DNA of 64,000 nucleotides from Streptomyces sp. WMMC940 (GCF_027460265.1 NZ_JAPZBC010000001.1:1550001-1614000), one strand, 5' to 3'; positions 47,792-56,231 are shown, counted from the first letter of the stretch. Numbers and translations are program-made. Notes: generated from the letters alone by a model not told the origin.

Positions 47792-49321
47792 ATGGCAGAC
47801 GACTACCTCGTACGCATCGGCAAGCTCATCCGTGACGCCCGTCAGCATCGGGGCTGGACACAGTCGCAGCTCGCCGACGCACTCGGCACCAGCCAGAGCG
47901 CCGTCAACCGCATCGAACGCGGCAATCAGAACATCAGTCTTGAGATGATCGCCCGGATCGGCGAGGCGCTCGACAGCGAGATCGTGTCCCTGGGCTACGC
48001 CGGTCCCATGCATCTGCGGGTCGTCGGCCGGCGCCGCCTCTCCGGCTCCATCGACGTCAAGACGAGCAAGAACGCCTGCGTCGCGCTGCTGTGCGGATCG
48101 CTGCTCAACAAGGGACGGACCGTCCTGCGCCGGGTCGCGCGGATCGAGGAGGTCTACCGACTGCTGGAAGTGCTGCACTCCATCGGCGTGCGCACCCGCT
48201 GGATCAACGACGGCACCGACCTCGAGATCGTCCCCCCGGCCAGGCTCGACATGGACGCCATCGACGCGGAGGCCGCGCGCCGGACCCGTTCGATCATCAT
48301 GTTCCTCGGCCCGCTGCTGCACCGCCTGGACCGCTTCCGACTGCCGTACGCCGGCGGCTGCGACCTCGGCACCCGCACCATCGAGCCGCACATGATCGCG
48401 CTGCGCCGCTTCGGTCTGGACATCACCGCGACCGAGGGCCAGTACCACGCGGTCGTCGAGGGTTCGGTCGCCCCGGACCGCCCGATCGTGCTGACCGAAC
48501 GCGGCGACACCGTGACCGAGAACGCGCTGCTGGCGGCCGCGCGCCACGACGGCGTCACCGTGATCCGCAACGCCTCCTCCAACTACATGGTCCAGGACCT
48601 GTGCTTCTTCCTGGAGGCCCTGGGAGTACGCGTCGACGGCATCGGCACGACCACGCTGACCGTCCACGGCGTCCCCGAGATCGACGTGGACGTCGACTAC
48701 TCCCCGTCCGAGGACCCGGTCGAGGCGATGAGTCTGATCGCGGCCGCCGTCGTCACCGAGTCCCAGCTGACGATCCGCCGCGTGCCGATCGAGTTCCTGG
48801 AGATCGAACTCGCGGTGCTGGAGGAAATGGGCCTCGACCACGACCGCACGCCCGAGTACACCGCCGACAACGGGCGGACCCGGCTGGTCGACCTGACCGT
48901 GCGCCCCTCCAAACTGGAGGCGCCGATCGACAAGATCCACCCGATGCCGTTCCCCGGCCTGAACATCGACAACGTGCCGTTCTTCGCGGCGATCGCGGCC
49001 GTCGCCCAGGGCCAGACCCTCATCCACGACTGGGTCTACGACAACCGCGCCATCTACCTCACCGACCTCAACCGCCTCGGCGGCCGGCTCCAGCTCCTCG
49101 ACCCGCACCGCGTCCTCGTCGAGGGCCCGACCCGCTGGCGGGCCGCCGAGATGATGTGCCCGCCGGCCCTGCGCCCGGCCGTGGTCGTCCTGCTCGCGAT
49201 GATGGCGGCCGAGGGGACCTCGGTGCTGCGCAACGTCTACGTCATCAACCGCGGTTACGAGGACCTGGCGGAGCGCCTCAACTCGGTGGGCGCGCAGATC
49301 GAGATCTTCCGGGACATCTGA
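47792..49321 (+). CDS. murA: HTH domain fused to UDP-GlcNAc 1-carboxyvinyltransferase (MurA)
   Basis: A 509-residue protein. Residues 6-60 are an XRE-type HTH (IGKLIRDARQHRGWTQSQLADALGTSQSAVNRIERGNQNISLEMIARIGEAL). From about residue 74 the MurA fold follows. The catalytic Lys-Asn pair is in VKTSKNACV, the PEP-attacking Cys in YAGGCDLGTRTIEPH, and the C-terminal Arg region reads PALRPAVVVLLAMMAAEG then NRGYEDL. Key residues are present, so activity (first step of peptidoglycan precursor synthesis) is plausible. Normal MurA is about 420 residues without HTH. This matches the second MurA of Streptomyces (SCO5998-like). No ribosome site; probably leaderless. Confidence 0.9.
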   Translation: MADDYLVRIGKLIRDARQHRGWTQSQLADALGTSQSAVNRIERGNQNISLEMIARIGEALDSEIVSLGYAGPMHLRVVGRRRLSGSIDVKTSKNACVALLCGSLLNKGRTVLRRVARIEEVYRLLEVLHSIGVRTRWINDGTDLEIVPPARLDMDAIDAEAARRTRSIIMFLGPLLHRLDRFRLPYAGGCDLGTRTIEPHMIALRRFGLDITATEGQYHAVVEGSVAPDRPIVLTERGDTVTENALLAAARHDGVTVIRNASSNYMVQDLCFFLEALGVRVDGIGTTTLTVHGVPEIDVDVDYSPSEDPVEAMSLIAAAVVTESQLTIRRVPIEFLEIELAVLEEMGLDHDRTPEYTADNGRTRLVDLTVRPSKLEAPIDKIHPMPFPGLNIDNVPFFAAIAAVAQGQTLIHDWVYDNRAIYLTDLNRLGGRLQLLDPHRVLVEGPTRWRAAEMMCPPALRPAVVVLLAMMAAEGTSVLRNVYVINRGYEDLAERLNSVGAQIEIFRDI

Positions 49322-49377
49322 AGGCCCTCGGACGGAACGCCGCCATACCCCTCCTGACCTGCATGAAGGAGGCGAGA

Positions 49378-49395
49378 GGGGCTTGGCGGAGCCCC
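49378..49395. terminator. Short hairpin after murA
   Basis: GGGGCT pairs with AGCCCC around a six-base loop, 57 bases after the stop. The rest of the gap up to 49598 holds no gene. Confidence 0.4.
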
Positions 49396-49598
49396 CCGTT
49401 GCCACAATCTCTCGTGACCGATTCGACGACCCGTCCGCGTACGTGGTCAGGCTGGCCCCATCGGCGTGGCTGATCGGCTGGCGCCGACCCTCGTCCGTCC
49501 CCACGCGCTCGCCAGGACGCGGACTCACCAACGGAGAAGCCGAGTGCGTCAGGAGCAGTCCTGTCTCCGGCGCCGGGAGAACGGGCAGGTCGGGCAGG

Positions 49599-50579
49599 TC
49601 AGCCCCCTCGGCGTTGGCGTCGGTGGTGGCGTGGCCGCTGCAGGGCCCACCGGTCGGGATCGTCCTCCAGTGCCGCCCGGTCCCACCCTCCGTGCTCGGC
49701 CGCCGCCTCGTAGGTCGTGTGCAGGAACTCGGCGAGGGCGCGGTCGGGGTCGTCGGCGGTGCGGACCGCCTCGTACGGCAGGAGGAACTGGCCGTTGTCC
49801 TTGCTGTAGAACGCGGCCCCGGGCGCGACCGCGTGGTCGGCGAAGCCGTCGGGTTCGGGATAGGCGTACGCGTAGAAGGCGCCCTCCTCCCCACCACCCG
49901 GCCAGAAGCCGCAGCTGCTCAGCTCGCGGGAGTAGCCCTCCTTCATCACCCAGTCGCCGCAGTTCGGCGCCCCGCCCGGGTGGGGCGGTGCCGGCCTACC
50001 GGAGAAGCGGGTGCAGGCCAGGTCCATCGCGCCCCAGAAGAAGTGCACCGGGCTGACCTTGCCGACGTAGTACGAGCGGAACTCGCCCAGCACCCGGTCC
50101 GCCTGCAGCAACTGCCGCCAGAACAGGTGTGCGGCGGCGGGGTCGTAGGCGTCGTGCCGGTCGTCCTCGGCGAAGGGGATCGCCACTTCGACCTCGTTCG
50201 GGGCCGGCTGGATCCTCGTCGGAATCCCGAGTTCGCCGAGGGCCTGCATCGTCTCGCGATAGAAGTCCGCCACCGGTTTGGGCTCCAGTGCGATGGTGCG
50301 GACGTCGCCCTCACTGGTGCGGACGACCAGCCGGTGATCGACGAAGTCGAACTCGATGTCGAAGACACCCGACCGGTAGGGGATCGCGGACGTCGTCAGA
50401 CCGCGGGGACTGACGTACGAGGTGACCTGCCACCAGTGGTTGAGCAGTGGGGCGTGCGCCAGCCTGATCTTGCCCACGATCTGCATCCACATGTGGAGCG
50501 TGTCCCGTGTCGCGGTCCAGTCGGCCACGCGCAGCGCGGGCCATGCGGTCGGCGCGTCGGTTGTGCGGTCCCCCGTCAT
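49599..50579 (-). CDS. DUF5996 protein
   Basis: A 326-residue cytosolic protein. It matches the DUF5996 family: WPALRVADWTATRDTLHMWMQIVGKIRLA, HPLVNHWWQ-like (here APLLNHWWQVTSYVSPRGL), FDFVDHRLVV, and FFWGAMDLACTRFSGRPAPPHPGG. No enzyme activity has been assigned to it as far as I know. Conserved His/Trp/Asp residues clustered in the last block could form an active site. GGGAGG lies five bases before the ATG. It has no partner gene. Confidence 0.82.
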   Translation of the reverse strand: MTGDRTTDAPTAWPALRVADWTATRDTLHMWMQIVGKIRLAHAPLLNHWWQVTSYVSPRGLTTSAIPYRSGVFDIEFDFVDHRLVVRTSEGDVRTIALEPKPVADFYRETMQALGELGIPTRIQPAPNEVEVAIPFAEDDRHDAYDPAAAHLFWRQLLQADRVLGEFRSYYVGKVSPVHFFWGAMDLACTRFSGRPAPPHPGGAPNCGDWVMKEGYSRELSSCGFWPGGGEEGAFYAYAYPEPDGFADHAVAPGAAFYSKDNGQFLLPYEAVRTADDPDRALAEFLHTTYEAAAEHGGWDRAALEDDPDRWALQRPRHHRRQRRGG

Positions 50580-51043
50580 ACCGCCTCCCTCCGTCGGAAC
50601 GGGGCGATGCCGACAACGCTGCCACTGAGGGAGGTACCGGGCAACCGCGCGGGCGGGAACTGGAGGGCAATGGTCCGGGAACTGGAGCGCAGGGGCCCGG
50701 GGGGGACGGTCCGCCGGGGCGCGCTCCACGGAATGCGGAGCACGGTACGCGCTGCACGGGGTGCGCAGCCCGGAATGCGCATCTTGCGGCCACTCGGCCA
50801 CCGTACGGCGCGCCCTCCGACGCGGTCGTTCGGGAGGACCCGAGGCCGGGCGCGGCAGGGGCACGGGAACGGGGAACCACGGGCGGACAGGCGGCCGAGG
50901 CGGGGTGGCGCCGGCCGGCCGGCGCGGCGGCGCGCCCAGCCGGGCCGGAGCCCTCTCCTGTGTCACTTCCGCCACTTCCTGTGCGGACGATCGGCATGCG
51001 GAACGGGGCCTCGCCTGCCGCAGCCGGGATGTACGGCGCCGCG
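50580..51043. other. Gap with no intact gene
   Basis: GC-rich sequence with short repeats such as ACGCGCTGCACGGGGTGCGC. It may be the eroded front part of the gene whose end is recognisable at 51044-51162, but I cannot trace it. Confidence 0.4.
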
Positions 51044-51162
51044 CGGTCCGCGACGGAGTCGGGGACCGGCCTGGACCTGGTGGAGGCCTCGGCGGCGTCC
51101 TGGGGCGCGGCCACGGTGGGTGATCGCGGCAAGTGGGTGTGGTTCCAGCTGCCGGCGGCAGG
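51044..51162 (+). pseudogene. C-terminal relic of an anti-sigma-type ATPase
   Basis: One frame reads ATESGTGLDLVEASAASWGA then ATVGDRGKWVWFQLPA. This resembles the G2 box and last strand of the HATPase domain in Streptomyces serine-kinase-like regulators (usually GRGLxLVEALADRWGVxxxxxGKTVWFEL). The N- and G1-boxes cannot be found upstream, so only about 40 residues remain. It points head-on to the MFS gene. Confidence 0.45.
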
Positions 51163-51187
51163 AGAGCGGCGGTGGGCGCGGTGCGCG

Positions 51188-52735
51188 TCAGCGCCCTCCC
51201 GGCCCTGCCGTGCCCTTCAGTCGCGCGATGTCCGAGGGCCGCACCTGGATGACGAGCAGCGCGATCAGCGCGGCGACTGCGGTGAAGACCGCGGCCAGTA
51301 CGAACGCGGCGCTGGTCCCGGCCGCGAGCACCTGGTCGCCCCAGGGCGGCGGCAGCTGCCCGGTGCGCTCGTGGAGCAGCCGCTGCGGCGGGGTCGCCCG
51401 GGCGAGGAACTCCGGCGCCAGCCGGGCCGCCTCGTGCGCGGCAGCCGCACCGAACACCGTGACCAGGACGGACAGACCGAGCGACCCGCCGAGCTGCTGG
51501 CTGGTGTTGAGCAGTCCCGAGGCCGCGCCCGACTCGTGCGGCGGGACGTGGGAGAGCGCCATGAGGGTGAGCGAGACGAACTGCAGCCCCATGCCGAAGC
51601 CGAAGATGATCATCGGGCCGAGGATGTCGCCCGCGTACGTGGCGTTGACGCCGACCCCGGTCAGCCAGGACAGTCCGGCCGTGGCGAGCAGCGCTCCGGT
51701 CACCATGAAGGGCTTGGGCCCGAACCGGGGCAGGAGGCGCGAGGCCACGCCGGCGCCGGTCGCGATCACCGCGCTGACGGGAAGGAAGGACAGACCGGCC
51801 CGCAGCGGGCTGAAACCGAGCACGTTCTGTACGAATAGCGTAAGGAAGAAGAACATCCCGAACATCGCCGCGGCGAGGCTGAGCATCATCCCGTAGGTGC
51901 CCGCACGGTTGCGGTCGGCGAACATGTGCAGCGGGGTGATCGGCTGCCTGGAGCGGGTCTCCACCACGACGAAGACCGTGAGGACCACGGCCGCGGACGC
52001 GAAGGACGCCAGCGTGACCCCGTCCCGCCAGCCGTCCTGGGCGGCGCGGATGAAGGCGTAGACGATCAGCACCATGCCGAGCGTGGAGGTCAGGGCTCCC
52101 GCGATGTCGAAGTGCCCCGGGTGGCGTGCGGACTCGCGGATGCGGCGCGGGGCGGCGAGGACGATGAGCAGTCCGATGGGAACGTTGACGAAGAACACCC
52201 AGCGCCAGTCGAGCCATTCGACGATGACGCCACCCGCGAGGAGCCCGATGGCTCCGCCGGCCGCGGACACGGCTGCGAAGACGCCGAACGCCCGGTTCCG
52301 CTCTGGTCCCTCCCGGAACGTCGTACTGATCAGGGCGAGCGCGGTCGGGGAGGCGACGGCACCGCCCGCGCCCTGCAGGGCGCGGGCGGCGAGCAGTTGC
52401 GGGGCGTTCTGCGCGAGGCCGCCGAGCAGTGACGCGACGACGAAGACCAGTACGCCGGTGATGAACACCCGCCGCCGGCCGAGGATGTCGCCCGTGCGTC
52501 CGCCGAGGAGCAGCAGACCGCCGAAGGCGAGCGTGTAGGCGCTCACCACCCAGGCCAGGCCCGTGGTGGAGAACTGCAGCGATCGCTGGATGTGCGGGAG
52601 GGCGATGTTCACGATGGTGGCGTCGAGGACGACCATCAACTGGCAGGAGGCGATGACCAGCAGAGCGATCCCGTTTCCGTCGCCCCGGGCGGGGGCGGCG
52701 GTGCGCGGTGCGGGGGTGGGCCGGGGCGTGGTCAT
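51188..52735 (-). CDS. DHA2-family MFS drug exporter (14 TM)
   Basis: A 515-residue exporter with about 14 hydrophobic helices. The first helix contains LMVVLDATIVNIALPHIQ, the DHA2 motif D1, and motif A is GGRTGDILGRRRVF in loop 2-3. The motif C-like GGAIGLLAGGVIVEWLDWRWVFFVNVPIG follows. Such proton-driven pumps expel drugs or metabolites. The ATG at 52735 gives the usual short N-tail. No regulator is adjacent on the upstream side, but two operator-like sites lie in its promoter. Confidence 0.9.
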   Translation of the reverse strand: MTTPRPTPAPRTAAPARGDGNGIALLVIASCQLMVVLDATIVNIALPHIQRSLQFSTTGLAWVVSAYTLAFGGLLLLGGRTGDILGRRRVFITGVLVFVVASLLGGLAQNAPQLLAARALQGAGGAVASPTALALISTTFREGPERNRAFGVFAAVSAAGGAIGLLAGGVIVEWLDWRWVFFVNVPIGLLIVLAAPRRIRESARHPGHFDIAGALTSTLGMVLIVYAFIRAAQDGWRDGVTLASFASAAVVLTVFVVVETRSRQPITPLHMFADRNRAGTYGMMLSLAAAMFGMFFFLTLFVQNVLGFSPLRAGLSFLPVSAVIATGAGVASRLLPRFGPKPFMVTGALLATAGLSWLTGVGVNATYAGDILGPMIIFGFGMGLQFVSLTLMALSHVPPHESGAASGLLNTSQQLGGSLGLSVLVTVFGAAAAHEAARLAPEFLARATPPQRLLHERTGQLPPPWGDQVLAAGTSAAFVLAAVFTAVAALIALLVIQVRPSDIARLKGTAGPGGR

Positions 52736-52803
52736 GGCGTGGCTGCCTGGTCGGACGTCGGGCATCCGTCCTTCGACCGTAAGCCCGGCCGGAATGGTCG
52801 ACC

Positions 52804-52847
52804 AGTTGATCAGATGCGGGGCTGCCCGGTGGTCCGGTTGATCAACT
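52804..52847. promoter_or_regulatory. Two TTGATCA operator sites
   Basis: AGTTGATCAG (52804-52813) and GGTTGATCAACT (52836-52847) share the core TTGATCA and are 32 bases, three helical turns, apart. They lie 70-110 bases before the MFS start. TetR or MarR repressors of efflux pumps bind such paired sites. Confidence 0.5.
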
Positions 52848-53120
52848 GAGGCAGCCGGTCTTCGAGTTCGGGGGCGAGGGGCGGAGGCCAGGGGCGTCCA
52901 GGGCACCCGGGGCGGACGGGGCCGTGGGCGTCCGGGACGGGCGGGGGCCGATTCGGGGGGACGGGCGGAGGCCGGGAGCGTCCGAGACGGGCGGGCATCG
53001 GCAGCACCGGTTGCGGGGCGCGTCGGCGACACCGGATGCCGTGGACCGACGACAGCGGGTGACGGTCCCGGACCGTGCCGGGGGTGCCTGTGTGCCGGGA
53101 TACGAGTGGTGGCCCCTCCG
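52848..53120. other. Gap between MFS promoter and GntR gene
   Basis: Contains degenerate copies of GGGCGTCCGGGACGGGCG and no supported gene. Confidence 0.45.
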
Positions 53121-53831
53121 TCAGCGGGCGCCGAGGGTGCGCTTGGTGCGCGGCTCCACCGGTTCCTCCCCGGCCTGCGCCCAGAGCGAGCGGACGTGGC
53201 CGAGATGGCGGGACATGCACTCCTCGGCGGCGAGCTCGTCACCGGCGAGCATGAGGTCGAGCAGTTCGTGGTGCTCCTCTGCGGAGGCGACCAGCAGGCC
53301 GAGCTCGTCGAGCCGCGTCAGCCCGTAGAGCCGTGAGCGCTTGCGCAGGTCACCGACGGTCTCGACGAGACGGTCGTTGCCGGCCAGGGAGAGCAGGCCG
53401 AGGTGGAAGCGGCGGTCGGCGTCGAGGTAGCCGATCAGATTGTGATTGCCCGCGTGCTCCACGATCTCCTCGGCCACCGGGCGCAGTGCCTCGAGCTGGG
53501 CCTCGGTGGCGATCTGCGTGACCCGGCCGATGGTCGGCACCTCGATCAGGGCGCGGAGTTCGGTGTACTGGTCGAGGTCGCGCTCGCTGACCTCGGTGAC
53601 GCGGAAGCCCTTGTTACGCACGGGTTCGACCAGTCCCTCGCGGGTGAGGTCCAGCATGGCCTCGCGGACCGGTGTGGCGGAGATCCCGAAGTCCGCGGCG
53701 AGTCCGGGTGCGGAGTACACATGGCCGGGGCGGAGTTCACCGGCGACCAGCGCGGCCCGCAGGGCGTGGGCGACCTGGTCGCGCAGCCGCTCCTGAGCGG
53801 TGATCAGGCCGATCTGCTTCAGGTCCCCCAT
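53121..53831 (-). CDS. FadR-type GntR regulator of the hydroxyproline island
   Basis: A 236-residue regulator. The GntR winged HTH is at residues 14-75 (LRDQVAHALRAALVAGELRPGHVYSAPGLAADFGISATPVREAMLDLTREGLVEPVRNKGFRV). The all-helical FCD domain follows; its metal/ligand residues include Asp and His in YLDADRRFHLGLL and the His pair in AEEHHELLDLM. FCD domains usually bind carboxylic acids, so an intermediate of hydroxyproline breakdown is a reasonable effector. The gene ends a run of same-strand catabolic genes. A copy of the island's 11-bp motif lies 38 bases upstream, so it probably controls itself. Confidence 0.88.
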   Translation of the reverse strand: MGDLKQIGLITAQERLRDQVAHALRAALVAGELRPGHVYSAPGLAADFGISATPVREAMLDLTREGLVEPVRNKGFRVTEVSERDLDQYTELRALIEVPTIGRVTQIATEAQLEALRPVAEEIVEHAGNHNLIGYLDADRRFHLGLLSLAGNDRLVETVGDLRKRSRLYGLTRLDELGLLVASAEEHHELLDLMLAGDELAAEECMSRHLGHVRSLWAQAGEEPVEPRTKRTLGAR

Positions 53832-53868
53832 GGGCTTCCTCCGAGAATCCAGTGGAGGGCAAGCGTAC

Positions 53869-53879
53869 AATGTCACGTT
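53869..53879. promoter_or_regulatory. Operator site a (AATGTCACGTT)
   Basis: Matches the island consensus AATGTSACATT at 10 of 11 positions, 38 bases before the GntR start codon. It overlaps the stop codon of the ornithine-cyclodeaminase relic. Confidence 0.6.
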
Positions 53880-54160
53880 TCCCTGCCCTCCTCGGTCGTG
53901 CCCGCGCTGAGGACCGCGGCAGCCACGGCAAGATCGTCCCAGGCCGTGTCCACGCTCGTGAAGAGCTGTGGACAACCGGCGGCGGGACGGGCGTGGCCGG
54001 GGACCAGTCCGCCGTCGAACAGCGGCTCGCGCGTGGTGGTGCAGCACAGCACGAGGTCGCCGCCGGCGACGTCGTCGGGTGTGGGTGCCGAGGGCGCAAG
54101 AACTCCGGGAGTGCCGCTCCCGAAGGCAGCCTGAGCCAGGAATCCCCTCCCCGCAGCACA
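53873..54160 (-). pseudogene. Relic of an ornithine cyclodeaminase/mu-crystallin gene
   Basis: No start codon is present, but one minus-strand frame reads AQAAFGSGTPGVLAPSAPTP, then DDVAGGDLVLCCTTTREPLF, then DGGLVPGHARPAAGCPQ and ends FTSVDTAWDDLAVAAAVLSAGTTEEGRET. The block ADLVLCCTTxxEPLFDGxLVxPG is the NAD-binding core of the ornithine cyclodeaminase family. Members of that family include delta-1-pyrroline-2-carboxylate reductase, which is common in proline and hydroxyproline clusters. Only about a quarter of the normal 330 residues is left. Two copies of a 15-bp repeat sit at the upstream edge. Confidence 0.6.
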
Positions 54161-54195
54161 GGGAGGGGCGGATTCGAAGAGGGAGGGGCGGATTC
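54161..54195. repeat. Direct repeat at the edge of the relic
   Basis: GGGAGGGGCGGATTC occurs at 54161-54175 and again at 54181-54195, where it overlaps the epimerase stop codon. It may mark the deletion that destroyed the neighbouring gene. Confidence 0.6.
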
Positions 54196-55195
54196 AAAGG
54201 AGGAAGCCTGCGGGGAACGGGTCCGACGGATCGAGGAAGTACTGGGCGGTTCCGGTGATCCAGGCCCGGCCCGTGACGGCGGGGATCACTGCGGGCAGCC
54301 CGCCGACTGAGGTCTCCCCGACGAGACGGCCGGTGAACTCGGTCCCGATGAAGGACTCGTTGACGAAGTCCCGGCCGAGGGGCAGCTCGCCGCGGGCGTG
54401 CAGTTGTGCCATGCGGGCGCTGGTGCCGGTGCCGCACGGGGAGCGGTCGAACCAGCCCGGGTGGATGGCCATGGCGTGCCGGGAGCGTACGGCGTCCGAG
54501 CCTGGTGCGGTGAGGTAGACGTGCTTGACGCCGACGATGCCGGGGTCCTCGGGGTGGACGGGCCGGTGGGTGGTGTTGATGGCGTCCATGACGGCGAGTC
54601 CGGCGGCGAGCAGGTCGTCCTTGCGGTCGCGCGCGAAGGGCAGCCCGAGGGCGTCGAGGGAGACGAAGGCGTAGAAGTTGCCGCCGTATGCCATGTCATA
54701 GGCGACGGTGCCGTATCCGGGGACGTCGGCCTTGAGGCCGAGTCCGAGGCAGAACGAGGGCACGTTGGTGAGTGTGACCGAGCGCGCCTCGCCGTTCTCG
54801 ACACGGACGTCGACGGAGACGAGCCCGGCGGGGGTGTCGAGACGGACGGTGGTGACCGGTTCGGTGACGGGCACCATGCCGGTCTCGACGAGGACGGTGG
54901 CGACGCCGATGGTTCCGTGGCCGCACATGGGCAGCAGTCCGGACACCTCGACGAACAGCACGCCGTGGTCGGCGTCGGGCCGGGTGGGCGGCTGCAGGAT
55001 CGCGCCGCTCATGGCGGAGTGGCCGCGCGGCTCGTACATCAGCAGGGTGCGGATGTGGTCGAGGTGCTCGGCGAAGTGCAGTCGGCGCTCGGCCATGGTG
55101 GCGCCGGGGACGACGCCGACCCCTCCGGTGATGACGCGGGTCGGCATCCCTTCGGTGTGCGAGTCGACGGCGTGGTAGACGTGGCGGGTGCGCAT
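54194..55195 (-). CDS. lhpA: 4-Hydroxyproline 2-epimerase (proline racemase family)
   Basis: A 333-residue protein of the proline racemase family. Both catalytic cysteines are present: the first in LLPMCGHGTIGVAT (about residue 91) and the second in DRSPCGTGTSARMA (about 253). The two-Cys form makes it an epimerase and not the trans-3-hydroxyproline dehydratase, where a Thr or Ser replaces a Cys. It would convert trans-4-hydroxy-L-proline to the cis-D form in the cytosol. The substrate is inferred from the surrounding flavin dehydrogenase and DapA-type genes. It lies 113 bases after the deaminase gene on the same strand. Confidence 0.88.
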   Translation of the reverse strand: MRTRHVYHAVDSHTEGMPTRVITGGVGVVPGATMAERRLHFAEHLDHIRTLLMYEPRGHSAMSGAILQPPTRPDADHGVLFVEVSGLLPMCGHGTIGVATVLVETGMVPVTEPVTTVRLDTPAGLVSVDVRVENGEARSVTLTNVPSFCLGLGLKADVPGYGTVAYDMAYGGNFYAFVSLDALGLPFARDRKDDLLAAGLAVMDAINTTHRPVHPEDPGIVGVKHVYLTAPGSDAVRSRHAMAIHPGWFDRSPCGTGTSARMAQLHARGELPLGRDFVNESFIGTEFTGRLVGETSVGGLPAVIPAVTGRAWITGTAQYFLDPSDPFPAGFLL

Positions 55196-55218
55196 GGGTG
55201 GTGTCCCCTTCTCGTGCT

Positions 55219-55299
55219 GCCCGTTCGCGTGTCGCGCGTTCTCGTGTCGCGCGTTCTCGTGTTCGCGGTCTCATGCCGTACGGTCTCGTGCCGTACGGC
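55219..55299. repeat. 15-bp period repeats in the deaminase-epimerase spacer
   Basis: GTCGCGCGTTCTCGT occurs twice in perfect tandem (55231-55260) with partial copies on both sides. A second pair, with core ATGCCGTACGGTCTC / GTGCCGTACGG, follows. They occupy most of the spacer. Confidence 0.65.
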
Positions 55300-55308
55300 C
55301 GGTTCCTG

Positions 55309-56214
55309 CTAGTGGTGGCCTTCCGCGAGGGCCTTCTCGGTCGCGGCGCGGACGGCGGTCTCCTGATCGCCGGTCAGGGGTGAGCGGGGCGGGCGGGTCG
55401 GACCGCCGGGACGCCCGGCAAGGTCCATGGAGAGCTTGATGGCCTGGACGAACTCTGTCCGGGAGTCCCAGCGCAGCAGAGGGTGCAGGGACCTGTAGAG
55501 CGGCAGCGCGGTGTCGAGGTCGCCGGCGACGGCGGCGCGGTAGAGCGTGGCGCAGGCGACGGGAAGGGCGTTGGGGAATCCGGCGATCCAGCCGACCGCG
55601 CCGGACAGGGCGAGTTCGAGCAGGACGTCGTCGGCGCCGATCAGCAGGTCGAGGCCCGGGGCGAGTTCGGTGATCTCGTAGGCGCGGCGGACGTCGCCGC
55701 TGAACTCCTTGACGGCGACGATGCTCTGTTCGCCGTGCAGCCGGGCGAGCAGATCGGGGGTGAGGTCGGTGCGGGTGTCGTAGGGGTTGTTGTAGGCGAC
55801 GACGGGCAGACCTGACCGGGCGGCCTCGGCGTAGTGGGCGGCGACGGTGTCCGGGTCGGCGCGGTAGGCGTTGGGGGGCAGCAGGAGGACGGACCCGGCG
55901 CCGGCGCCGGCGGCCTGGTCGGCCCAGCGGCGGGCTTCGGCGCAGCCGTAGGCCGAGACTCCGGGCATCACACGGCTCCCGTCGCCCGCCGCCTCGACGG
56001 CGGTGCGGACCACACGGGCGCGTTCGTCGTCGGTGAGCGTCTGGTACTCGCCGAGGGATCCGTTGGGGACGACGCCGTCACAGCCGTTCTCGATCAGCCA
56101 GGCGACGTGGGCGGCGTAGGCGTCGTAGTCGACGGAGAGGTCGTCGCGGAGGGGCAGGGCGGTGGCGACCATGATGCCGTGCCAGGGACGTGTGCGGAGG
56201 GGTGCGGATGCCAT
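55309..56214 (-). CDS. lhpC: DapA-family 1-pyrroline-4-hydroxy-2-carboxylate deaminase
   Basis: A 301-residue TIM-barrel aldolase-type enzyme. The Schiff-base Lys is in SIVAVKEFSGDVRR (about residue 163), and the Tyr in VVAYNNPYDT and the GSLGEYQTLTDDER substrate loop are as in DapA homologues. In hydroxyproline operons this family deaminates 1-pyrroline-4-hydroxy-2-carboxylate to 2-oxoglutarate semialdehyde. The context (epimerase downstream, D-hydroxyproline dehydrogenase upstream) supports this over dihydrodipicolinate synthase. The ATG at 56214 has AGGAG five bases upstream; operator site b sits 18 bases before it. Confidence 0.85.
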   Translation of the reverse strand: MASAPLRTRPWHGIMVATALPLRDDLSVDYDAYAAHVAWLIENGCDGVVPNGSLGEYQTLTDDERARVVRTAVEAAGDGSRVMPGVSAYGCAEARRWADQAAGAGAGSVLLLPPNAYRADPDTVAAHYAEAARSGLPVVAYNNPYDTRTDLTPDLLARLHGEQSIVAVKEFSGDVRRAYEITELAPGLDLLIGADDVLLELALSGAVGWIAGFPNALPVACATLYRAAVAGDLDTALPLYRSLHPLLRWDSRTEFVQAIKLSMDLAGRPGGPTRPPRSPLTGDQETAVRAATEKALAEGHH

Positions 56215-56231
56215 GGCGACTCCTATTGTGA

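Noticed and set aside
54194..55195. Trans-3-hydroxyproline dehydratase
   Set aside because: That enzyme lacks one of the two catalytic cysteines; both are present here.
55309..56214. Dihydrodipicolinate synthase for lysine synthesis
   Set aside because: The Schiff-base lysine family is the same, but the position between hydroxyproline epimerase and dehydrogenase genes with a shared operator favours the catabolic deaminase.
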